A stretch of 64,000 nt of DNA, taken from contig NC_054744.1 of assembly GCF_018143015.1 (NCBI RefSeq), positions 2,811,059 through 2,875,058 on the forward strand. The letters run 5' to 3'. How positions within the stretch are numbered: the stretch's first letter is position 1; each line of letters opens with the position of its first letter. The translations under genes were made by a program, and so were the position numbers. Shown in pieces: positions 37,501 to 43,785 of this stretch. Source of the stretch: Lytechinus variegatus. Taxonomy: Eukaryota > Echinodermata > Echinoidea > Temnopleuroida > Toxopneustidae. Under the pieces are notes generated by a model, which did no database searches, was not told the DNA's origin, and saw only the letters and a program-made list of their open reading frames with translations.

Positions 37501-40500
37501 GTGAATAGATACGAGGGGGCGCCACATTCACCGAAGACAGAGAGCTGGTCACAGTTGATGGTAATTACGACAGGTGAGTGTCACGATACTACCCTTCATT
37601 GGTATAAATGCTCATTGGCATACAGATATTGAATGTGGTGAATGTGGGGGCGTCATGGTCTAGTGGGTCTGAGGGATGTGGGCTTGATTCCCAGCTACGA
37701 CATGTTTTCTTTCAGCAAGAAATTTGTACCCACATTGTGCTGCACTCGACCCAGGGGAGGTAGATGGGTACCGGCAGGAAGTAATTCCTAAAAAAGCTGT
37801 GAGCATGGATGGGAATTGGTAGGCTAGCTAAGCCGGGGTAATACAGGAGCTCCTTGAGTACCTAACAAGGTGGATACGTGCACTATATAAATCCTATATA
37901 ATATTAAATTGCTTTTTAATTTTACCCATGTCTAGTATATATTACATGTACCTCAATTCCACATAATCTTCTAACATTTAAGGATATATATTAATTGTTG
38001 AACATATTGCATGGATATTCCACTTCAGCCTTATGACAAGCTGCTATCAGGGGTGCGTTGCAGAAAGAGTTGCGTTTAATCACAAGTCAAAAATCGATCG
38101 CAAGTCCAAAATGCGTGCTGTTGAATGGTTGAAAATGAAGTTGCGCATGGTTTTTAGAGATGCGTTTGATTGCAACTCTTTCTGCAAACGGCCCCTGGAC
38201 TACTTGTAAAGGGTAAAAGGTGCAATAGCACATTAGTCAAAGCACAGTCGTTATGTTTATATGATGTTCATGATGTACATTTTTGTCGAATCTGTATTAT
38301 TCAGATGTTTGAAGAAATGAGTGGATCTGGGGATGATTTCATGAAGAATGTCAGCCCTGACAAGTTTTACTGACTGTTACCATAATAGCAGTTAGTAACC
38401 AGTGTTTTTGGGGCTGTTGAATAAAAACCAAGGATTTTCCTGAAATCAATTATCAGATCAGTAAACTTTCATAAGATGGTGAATTGAATATTTAGAAATA
38501 TTGGCCTGCAAAATTCCATGTTAAAAGGATTGTTTTCTACAATTGCGATAGATAGCGTAGTATTTCTTGAGCAACACCTGTTCACACATACACCCCCTCC
38601 CCCCGCCCACGCACACAAAATCCATGAGGGTATTAATTTTCTTTTTTTAAGTTGAATTCCAGCCCTTTTTTTTTTACAAATATGACTCTATTATCAAATT
38701 GTAAATATATTTTTTTGATATCGAAAATTGATAAATCTTATTCTTGTGGTGCTTTTTGAGAGGGAAATGCAAAGTTCAAATGCTTTATCAGTACTGATAT
38801 TAAGACAGCCTCTTCTCTCGATTTCCAAGTGAAAAGAATGTGTATTTTTCATATGAGGTTACTGCAATCTCTTTCCATCAACATTTCTGTTTTGACTAAC
38901 ATTTTCCAGTGTGTGATATCTCCCTGGCTTTGTTCTCCCTTTTTATCTCGCTTTTGTTTGTAAGTTTGACAAACAATTGAGACATCAGAGGGATTTATGT
39001 AAGAGAGATACAATCAATCAGACTTGTGTACAGTTATGTGATACAGGAGCTGTTTCATAAAGGCTGTTTTAAACAAATATGGAGTTTGGAGAGCCAAGTG
39101 GTTTTGCACCTTTTAAAAATAGATTTTCCTCAATTTGAGATACAAGTTTTTGATATCAATATTTATACTTCTGACATATTTTTAAGTGCTTATTGGAGAA
39201 GAGGAATATAAATCATACGATTGCACCATGTACTACTTCCTCTATGGTATTGCCTTGCTTTAATGTTTTGAAAATATTCAGGCTTTTGGCACTTCATAGT
39301 CAAATTGTAAAGTGTGGCAGAATTTTGTGAATAACAGCTTAGTGAAACATCTCTCAGACAGTTTTCTTTAAATGCATTCTGTCTATGATGGCTTTGTGCA
39401 CAATGTTGTTCAAATTGTGATAACACTCGTCATTTATATTATGTCATAAGAAAAAGATTCTTATCTGACCCTTTTTTCTTTTAATTTCAAGAGTATACAA
39501 GCAAACACCTAATAAACATGAAATCAGGAACACCATAGATGGAGCTACCATCGTCTTGGAGAAAAACAACTTTCCAGATACGGGTAATGTAGCATTGTAT
39601 TATGTCATAATGATTTCTTTGGCCTTCGTGTTTGTATGTGTGTAGGGGGGTGAAGTATTTGGGGTGTTCATTCATATTTGAACTCGACTTGGGTTTAATA
39701 AACCATTGTATACAAGATTTTAATTGGTGTGATAATTTTTTTAAAGATTGAAAATATATCTTTGATATTGACAGTAAAAGTGGAAAATAGCACCACATAT
39801 GTAAGTTTTTTTTTTATATCTACATGCCATGTTTGAAGTAAAAATCTCAGAGCTTCCCCATTTATAACTTTTGAATATATTGTTATAAGACAAGAGAGAG
39901 AAATAAAGATCTCATTAAAAGACTTGCAGCTTTCCATTTAGAAATGCGCTGTACTATTTCAATTATTTTAATGTGAATGTGAGAAAGATACGCAACATAC
40001 AATCATTCTATTTATTCAGTTGAAAACACATCTTTTAGAACACAAGTCTGAACTGAATTTATTGTGAAATACATTCTACATCATACATGCAGAAAGATAT
40101 TTTTATTAACTTCAAGCTTATAATAAGAGGCCAGAATAATTACCATTTCCCCTTACAAGCTAAACAATATATGATCATTAAGTGTAAGATGGCAGATACT
40201 TATTTCTAAATGTTAATCAATATTTATGCTTTGATGATTGTTTTAATAATGCTTTGATAAGTGTATTTCTCATAGGGCCACACTGAAAACCAACCTTGGT
40301 TTGGGCTTCCCTGTTTTGAAAATACATAAATTTAAGAATGAAATTTATTTTTGCAGTATTGATGTGAATAGAGCGTTTCATGATTCCAGGTTTATTCTTT
40401 TATCATTCAGTGGTATGGAATCCATGGGCAGAGAAGGCCAAACAGATGAGTGACTTTGGCGATGATGAGTATACCAAAATGATATGTGTAGAAGCTGGCT

Positions 40501-40571
40501 ATGTCTCCACACCGGTTACACTACAACCTGAGCAAACATTCTACGCGAGTCAGACCATCGGTGTTAAATAA
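13486..40571 (+). CDS. Glucose-6-phosphate 1-epimerase-like mutarotase (hexose-6-phosphate mutarotase family), complete
   Basis: The family interconverts alpha and beta anomers of glucose-6-phosphate and related hexose phosphates in the cytosol. Ten coding exons (13486-13576, 17006-17057, 17432-17490, 19937-20016, 21509-21582, 33577-33647, 36939-37045, 37509-37573, 39492-39583, 40411-40571) all have GT-AG borders and join in frame to 283 residues, the usual length. Family motifs in order are [15 protein letters not shown] (about 60-74), QHGFAR with the first catalytic His (about 81-86), LHTYF with the second His (about 165), VVWNPW (about 231) and MICVEAG with the catalytic Glu (about 254-260). 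No signal peptide or membrane segment is seen. The start is the first ATG after a stop-rich leader and has a good context (aaaATGG). It differs from animal GALM (aldose 1-epimerase); it is the bacterial/plant/fungal YeaD-type family, also present in invertebrates. Confidence 0.92.
13577..17005. other. Mutarotase intron 1
   Basis: AT-rich, with several poly-G/poly-C runs (near 13731, 14175, 15314) and a short ATA repeat near 14680. The large GGAT microsatellite occupies 16318-16860. I see no other gene; the 103-codon frame at 14753-15064 is low-complexity Lys/Phe sequence. Confidence 0.6.
16318..16860. repeat. (GGAT)n microsatellite, about 540 bases
   Basis: Imperfect tetranucleotide array of ggat/ggct/ggtt variants. 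Long open frames on both strands (PSIHPSI-type and DGWMDGW-type) come only from the repeat. Confidence 0.95.
17006..17057 (+). CDS. Mutarotase exon 2
   Basis: Acceptor ttctcacag, donor gtaagt. It encodes [17 protein letters not shown], the first beta strands (G-A-x-V-x-S) of the galactose-mutarotase fold. Phase 1 in, phase 2 out. Confidence 0.88.
17432..17490 (+). CDS. Mutarotase exon 3
   Basis: Acceptor cttttcag, donor gtaagt. Encodes [20 protein letters not shown], including the diagnostic AIRGGIP motif. Confidence 0.92.
17491..19936. other. Mutarotase intron 3
   Basis: AT-rich. Holds a partial copy of the ggacaagtccacc MITE family (18638-18880) and G-runs near 17705 and 18335. No other feature seen. 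Confidence 0.6.
18638..18880. mobile_element. Partial 'ggacaagtccacc' MITE, copy 1
   Basis: The right half of the family is present: catcagtcctctcatttgca, aaatgtcataactttcttaa, and the end gttggggtggacttgtcctt. It carries a TGACGTCA palindrome near 18712. Fuller copies lie at 50581-50996 and 59763-60368. Confidence 0.75.
19937..20016 (+). CDS. Mutarotase exon 4
   Basis: Acceptor accctag, donor gtaagt. Encodes [20 protein letters not shown] and VLTDKQT. The QHGFAR His is the first catalytic histidine of the family. Confidence 0.93.
20017..21508. other. Mutarotase intron 4
   Basis: AT-rich intron. No repeats or genes are recognised; the 115-codon frame on - at 20804-21151 has no recognisable motif and is not called. 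Confidence 0.55.
21509..21582 (+). CDS. Mutarotase exon 5
   Basis: Acceptor cctataaag, donor gtaagt. Encodes [20 protein letters not shown] and IWNH. Bases 21525-21582 recur at 31474-31531 in the duplicated block of the next intron. Confidence 0.88.
21780..22100 (-). mobile_element. tRNA-derived SINE, copy 2
   Basis: Read on -, a box A-like tggtcaagtggtt and a box B-like gggttcaaatccc lead into the same body as the copy at 563-843. The tail is at the left end near ataataaataatatatcaat. Confidence 0.75.
22237..23982 (+). mobile_element. PIF/Harbinger-like DNA transposon, non-autonomous
   Basis: Ends are GGCCCCCATCTCACTAG and, in reverse, TACCCCCATCTCACTAG. The flanking TAA occurs on both sides, and the matching empty site (acaTAAagaaa) is seen in the second host copy near 32180, so insertion with a 3-base TAA duplication is directly shown. 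TAA fits PIF/Harbinger (TWA). Inside, 22646 opens [20 protein letters not shown], and after a frame change [16 protein letters not shown] resembles the N-terminal W-V-R-x-W-L motif of Harbinger transposases. No catalytic DDE domain is seen, so it cannot move on its own. Confidence 0.8.
24194..25120 (-). repeat. LTR (left, 3' LTR of the element)
   Basis: In element sense it starts TGTCAGGAAAG and ends CACGTGACA. A purine-rich tract (aaggtggggg) lies just outside it on the element's inner side at about 25124-25135, where a polypurine tract is expected. Confidence 0.88.
25121..26475 (-). other. Non-coding 3' internal region of the Gmr1-like element
   Basis: About 1.35 kb of very AT-rich DNA between the end of pol and the polypurine tract. 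I see no envelope-like or other reading frame in it. Confidence 0.7.
26476..29892 (-). CDS. Gmr1-like pol polyprotein (protease, integrase, reverse transcriptase, RNase H)
   Basis: A frame of 1138 codons. In order: aspartic protease with DTG at about residue 54; integrase with a HHCC zinc finger ([15 protein letters not shown]) and a DDE core (AIDLMG, SDLGTQF, LVERYN); reverse transcriptase with the YIDD box (NYIDDILIH); RNase H with [16 protein letters not shown] and IHTDHKPL. The element is treated as a fossil; both long frames look whole. It lies antisense to the host gene. Confidence 0.93.
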   Translation of the reverse strand: MCLSGLWSMISVVKDEVVEKVGMAYDDIDSMDDGLPVVSGRLMPGNVAVSVLRDTGCTTCVVKEALVMKDQFIGKCRAVRLIDTTIRRFPLARIVVDSPYFEGEIVAVCLPNCLYDLVIGNVKGARKASDPNLHWVPKNDVEVIDVVRQKEEIDKECSSDLKSEAESVISEEVDVELQAVQTRSQKLRDSKPTKGLTVADPVVNIESNEFLKEQKDDVSLGPLWQKVDKVNNSRYLYLCEREFLFQQKKDGNNQGVGPTFLVVPKTRREEIMRVAHESLLSGHLGINNTLAKIKAQFYWPGMCEDVANFCRSCDICQKTVDKGRVPKASLGQIPLIGVPFQRIAIDLMGPFMPSARKHTHILTIVDYATRYVEAIPLKSISTVDVAEALVSVYSRVGIPTEVMSDLGTQFVSDLMHEVCRLLSVRQLTSSRYHPMCNGLVERYNAVVKSALKRLCSEEPSQWDRYLPALLFALREAPSSSLGFSPFELLYGRYVRGPLDCLKELWTADKLEPELKSEYEYVIELRDRLIKSWQIAQETLKSSAKRYKGYYDRKARTRKLNVGDDVLILLLTEHNKLLVRWQGPYKIRGVKFDYDYIVDVEGVAKTYHINLLKKYHSRPVNTPVVGCFEVDDDDDDEVIQLMDEVMEVEEMTELNSELGNEMPKMPSSTQKEFVDRVEIDSALGENEKMQVQKILCEYQDVFTDIPKKTNVSSCEILLTTNQPIRSPPHRVPQSMEKEIDNEIDSMLELGIIEPSNSPYGNPIVIVKKPDGSNRFCVDFRRLNKVTVFDPEPMTNPQELFASLTKSRYFTKLDLTKGYWQIPMRDEDKAKTAFLTPKGQYQFKYMPFGLVTASAEFTRMMRKVLEGMSHVVNYIDDILIHTSTWAEHVDVLNEVLIRLRKANLAAKPSKCTIGSRNIEFLGHRIGDGAILTSDRLTDKVLKAPRPQTKKQVRSFLGLCGYYRDYIPNYANVALPLTNLTRKGTPNNVEWGTREEDAFVSLKESIAKPPVLRLPDFEKTFMLKVDASDVGIGAVLMQEHGGEEFPLAYASKKLLPREQRYSTVEKECLAIVWAVKKFDYYLFGRVFEIHTDHKPLTYLQTMKMTNKRIMRWCMCLQEYRFRMISIKGSENKAADLMSRLL
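29948..30946 (-). CDS. Gmr1-like gag polyprotein
   Basis: A frame of 332 codons, in a different frame from pol and 55 bases ahead of it. It has an N-terminal charged helix ([16 protein letters not shown]), a capsid region whose C-terminal half ([10 protein letters not shown] ... [20 protein letters not shown]) resembles the vertebrate SCAN domain, and a CCHC zinc knuckle ([14 protein letters not shown]). Vertebrate SCAN domains are known to derive from gag of this clade. Confidence 0.9.
   Translation of the reverse strand: MASIEQMKEFSTLGREMGLSGGELSRFVSERCQAIEREKEIEAREKEREHELKLAHMRKEEVNDVPQLGGIKLEVGRFDDAHDKFDAYITKFEMLMKSQKVSENLWVIYLISNLTGKALDVVNRMNVDDRQKYTAVKDELMQYYHLTEEGYRRNFRLSRPLNSERPKQFATRMKAHFDKWVEAAKIDSSRGALEDLILREQFLTDCPKEVARFIKERKCMNFEEAVNCAEVYVSAHGPHVFSSGQKSERFRSDPKSGSKNPMSKAFGRTNQKSNEIQSRIRKNEGNKPFQARGCYMCGNPNHIRRACPMLSRPAAAQGMMFVGVGGPKSDMG
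31383..31400 (-). promoter_or_regulatory. Primer binding site for tRNA-Gln
   Basis: The + strand reads atctcggtgggacctcca, which is the 3' end of animal tRNA-Gln (T-arm end, acceptor strand, discriminator U, CCA). On the element strand it starts TGG, three bases after the LTR. Confidence 0.85.
31404..31472 (-). repeat. Short LTR piece at the element's 5' side
   Basis: Matches the first 69 + strand bases of the LTR (tgtcacgtgggaagtgactt to aataaggaatac), then changes without a gap into host sequence copied from exon 5. Both partners have aaggaa next to the switch. Confidence 0.88.
31474..32385. repeat. Duplicated host block, copy 2 (without the Harbinger-like insertion)
   Basis: Parallels 21525-24193 minus the 22237-23982 insertion. 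It begins inside exon 5 without the splice acceptor, so the partial exon here (31474-31531) cannot be spliced in as an exon of its own. Confidence 0.9.
31735..32037 (-). mobile_element. tRNA-derived SINE, copy 3 (within host copy 2)
   Basis: The duplicate of the SINE at 21780-22100, with scattered substitutions. Confidence 0.75.
32386..33313 (-). repeat. Second full LTR (solo-LTR-like)
   Basis: 928 bases, nearly identical to 24194-25120, with the same left flank (gcaatgaacatg). The right flank is atatgtaactta of the host intron; left acatg and right atatg could be a 5-base target duplication with one change. Confidence 0.88.
33577..33647 (+). CDS. Mutarotase exon 6
   Basis: Acceptor cttacttag, donor gtaagt. 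Encodes [20 protein letters not shown] and VTNT. It lies beyond the 12 kb intron that holds the LTR element; reading frame and splice sites are intact. Confidence 0.88.
34178..34551 (+). repeat. 'ccagatctagatc' family, copy 3
   Basis: Begins ttaaagataaataccagt and ends gctttcctttgccttttaa, with the markers acactttcccacatatgcc and gtaccagatctagatctatc in the middle. Confidence 0.75.
35880..36416. repeat. Minisatellite, about 12 copies of a 43-base unit
   Basis: Unit: ggttcatatcccactgctgc, caccatataaatgagatggt, gtg. Most copies are identical; a few have single changes. The segment cccactgctgccaccat ... aaatgagatg also recurs in a separate array at 58190-58620. Confidence 0.95.
36939..37045 (+). 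CDS. Mutarotase exon 7
   Basis: Acceptor cccatacag, donor gtaagt. Encodes [20 protein letters not shown] and [17 protein letters not shown] carries the second catalytic histidine. Confidence 0.92.
37509..37573 (+). CDS. Mutarotase exon 8
   Basis: Acceptor gtgaatag, donor gtgagt. Encodes [21 protein letters not shown] and ends in phase 2. Confidence 0.88.
37645..37907 (+). mobile_element. tRNA-derived SINE, copy 4
   Basis: Starts gggggcgtcatggtctagtg (box A TGGTCTAGTGG), box B-like cttgattccc, a body with gcaagaaatttgtacccaca and taagccggggtaata, and an end actatataaatcctatataa. Confidence 0.8.
38049..38196. mobile_element. Short MITE with gcagaaagagttgcg ends
   Basis: The left ggggtgcgttgcagaaagag and the right ctctttctgcaaacggcccc are inverted repeats. 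The middle is unrelated AT-rich sequence. Confidence 0.75.
39492..39583 (+). CDS. Mutarotase exon 9
   Basis: Acceptor atttcaag, donor gtaatg. Encodes [20 protein letters not shown] and [11 protein letters not shown]. The DRVYKQT join is typical of the family (D-R-V-Y). Confidence 0.88.
39584..40410. other. Mutarotase intron 9
   Basis: AT-rich; nothing else recognised. Confidence 0.55.
40411..40571 (+). CDS. Mutarotase exon 10 with stop
   Basis: Acceptor tatcattcag. Encodes [20 protein letters not shown], then [15 protein letters not shown] and ends [10 protein letters not shown] with TAA. The Glu of CVEAG is the catalytic base of the family. Confidence 0.93.
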
Positions 40572-43500
40572 TTTGCTTCATGAGATGGTTTTTTTTTAAT
40601 GAAATAGAAGGTCTTCCAAAAGCTTAAAAGGAAATTCTTTGCATACCAGAGCACAGCTGTTCCATAGTTACGTTTGTGAGATTTTTTTTAGAAAATAGTT
40701 TGCCTACCAAAGGATTAAAAGGGAAATTTCAACTTATCTGCATAGGACCTGAAAAAAAAGAATCAATAAAATTCATTCTTTAATAATAGCATACTGTAGC
40801 TTGGCTTGAATTGTTCCATTATCTTTTGATGAAGACTTTGGTTTATGTCAAGTTCAATTTAAATTAAGGATCATGGTTTTGTTGTCAGATTATGTTGCAT
40901 TATGGGTATTTTTCATATACCCTGTATAAGTTGATGGTGCATTATGGGTATTTTTAACATATCGAGACATCTTGAGAACATGGTAGCACTCATAATTGCA
41001 TAATACTAAATTCAAGCTGAACTGTACAATATATCAACACACATATGTGCTTGAGGGGGAAATGAAAACAAAAATCAAATAAAAAATAAGGATTAAAAAC
41101 TGAGGAATGATGGAAATGGAATATCTTTTGCATCTGACATCCAAGTCTGCAATTAAATGAACACTCATTGTACCTACTCTCTGTACAGACTCTGACAATA
41201 ATGATTTTTAGCAGAAGTGTAATTCATATTTTGATACTAAATTCAATATGTACAGATATGAGATGTGATGGTTCTATAAACCTGATTCTCATTTTGATTT
41301 GAGTGTTTTATGTAGTCCTTTCACAGCAATTTTGATAATTTTTATACTCTTTTTCTAATCAGACAGTTATTAGAACTAAAATTATTTTTTTACCATTAGA
41401 AAATTGTCGACATTGTGTTTCACGCCATCAGAGGTAGATACAATCTATGTACATGTAATGTAACAGAGGATATTGAAGGAGTATACAGTTCTAAGTTTGT
41501 ACGTAAATAATGGGTAAATGAAATACATCTCACTTATTTTATGATAACGAGTGTTAAGGATCACTTTTTTTTCTAGTAGTATGCATACAGTTTGGTTTTA
41601 CTGTACAATGATGTATGTTTTATTGCTCAATTTTGTTTATCTCACTCTGAATTTTTAATGGTATGTTGGAATGACAGGCAGGCCATTTGAATGGAATAGT
41701 TCACAATTTTTTACATTATATGACAAAGACTAATATTTCTATTATGAAACATTGGGCAGATCGAGAAGTGGGAGCACAGAGGGAATATGCCCATCCTTTT
41801 TTGGCAACAAGTTGTATATTGTTGCTCTCTAGTTGTGGGAGAATTGCCCATTTTTCAGAATTTAAGCTGCTCACCTTTAAATAGAGAAGAAAAATTCTGC
41901 ACTTTTGCTTAAAAAAAAAAAATGAATAGATTTTGAGCTCCCCAGCCCCTTTTATAAAATCTTGGATCTGCCTTTGATCTCAGCAGATGACTGCAAAGAA
42001 AGAGTATTTATTTTAAATACTGAATCGTAACTTTTGTCTTTGTTTATTTTTTTCTTTTTTTTTGTCTTTTTAGCTGTTTATGTCACTAATCTTCTATAAA
42101 AGATAATAATATATGATTTATTATTCAGAGACTGAATATATTTGGCCATGTGGCTTTTCATTAGCAGTACAATCTTGTCTTTCAAACAAATTGCAATGGA
42201 TACAGAGAAGTTTTGATTTGCTTTACTTAAAATTTGAAAAAAATATATATATATTTACCACATGTATTGCTTCACTAACAAATATGTTTGTTTTTTCCTG
42301 AATGGTAATCATTAGAATTTTGAAAATTTATCATTGTGAATGCAATAATTTGAGACGAAAGGCTGAAATTGAATATTTTATTTAAAAAAAAATCCAAGTT
42401 GATGTTATACAATAATCATGTATTCAGCATGAAAACCGTGAATTTACATCTTTAATTGTTAGCGTCATGTGATATTTTTTAATGATGTATTTTGCTATCT
42501 GTATATTTTGTGCTTTTAAAAATTTTACAAATTTAAGTTTGTGCAATTTCAATGTTTTTTTTATGACACAATTTTGACCCCCGATCCATTCCAGTGTAAT
42601 ATCATTACAACATACAAGACTGCCATTAGGACCCCATGGAGGTGAGATTATAGATATCAAATCCATACATGGAAATGGTAACTTGTATGCCATCATTCTT
42701 ATAGAAAACCTTTGACCCCTTTTCAGGCACAGTACAAATGCTCAGAACATTTTACAGAAGGTCCCAGACACGACAAAACAACATTTGCAACATTTTCTAT
42801 ATAGGTTGAATCAATTTTTTGCATATCAGTTCATTAACCCGTTGCAAACTGAGCCCACGTATATGCGACCTTGAGTCTATGGAATACATGTGTTATAACA
42901 AAATCATTTTGTCTACTATGAGAACATGCATCATAGATGTCAACTCTTTAAAAAATTGCCAAATCTTCACCATATGTTTTTTGTATTTTCTGCTTTTATG
43001 AAAAAATTAGCAAATTGTACATACAAATGGCAATATACTATTGAATCACTATATATCATTGAATCAATCAAGTCTGCGGAAATCAAAATTTTTGAGACTT
43101 GGAAGATGTCAATAACATATTTGCATATGTTTCCCCCACCCCCCCCCCCCAAAAAAAAAGATTACGACTTTGGAAGGTCAAATTTGCAATCTCTATTGTA
43201 CATATATTTCCTGCTATATGATGACATCAGTTGTTCCTTTGCTTTATGTTGCCAAAATATATATTCTGCTTTTGCAACATTATAGGCAACTTTGGACATG
43301 AAATTTTGCTGAGCTCTATTGCTTTGTTTTACTTTACTATATGACTTAGCAAGTGTTTGGTTTGAATATACCGATTCTGAACAAAAAAATGGATTGGTAA
43401 TAGAGTGCCCTCATGTGGCTATATACTATATAGCTACCAAGATAAACAAAAATCTTTATTAGTTTGTTTACTGATTTACATTTTTCTTCTGACCATCTGT

Positions 43501-43785
43501 CAAAACTTGGAAAACAACTCACATGTTTAATGCATGAGTAGATGTTCGGACATCGTTATGTGATAAATTTTTTTTGTATTTTAATTGGGATTTCATACCA
43601 CTTGTAACAATTTTTTAGAAATAAAAGTGAGGTCTGGGTGAGGAAATAATAATAGAAATGTGTATTTTTGTCCGTTTTTTGTTTCATGAGTTGTTTTTGA
43701 AAATTCATTGTTTGATGCAAATTTAAGAGAGCTGGGACCTGTAACACAAACATTAGTGATTAATCATACGCTTGATTTTCACATA
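40572..43785. other. Intergenic, downstream of the mutarotase gene
   Basis: The 3' untranslated region runs to about 40790. Then AT-rich DNA with a short repeated tgcattatgggtattttt (40900 and 40933) and homopolymer runs (near 43135). No gene is recognised. Confidence 0.5.
40765..40770 (+). promoter_or_regulatory. Candidate polyadenylation signal of the mutarotase gene
   Basis: AATAAA lies 194 bases after the stop codon, followed by a T-rich stretch (attcattctttaata). It is the first canonical signal downstream. Confidence 0.6.

Larger units (their letters stand above)
37574..39491. other. Mutarotase intron 8
   Basis: Holds a SINE (37645-37907) and a short MITE (38049-38196). The remainder, 38200-39490, is AT-rich without features. 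Confidence 0.6.
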
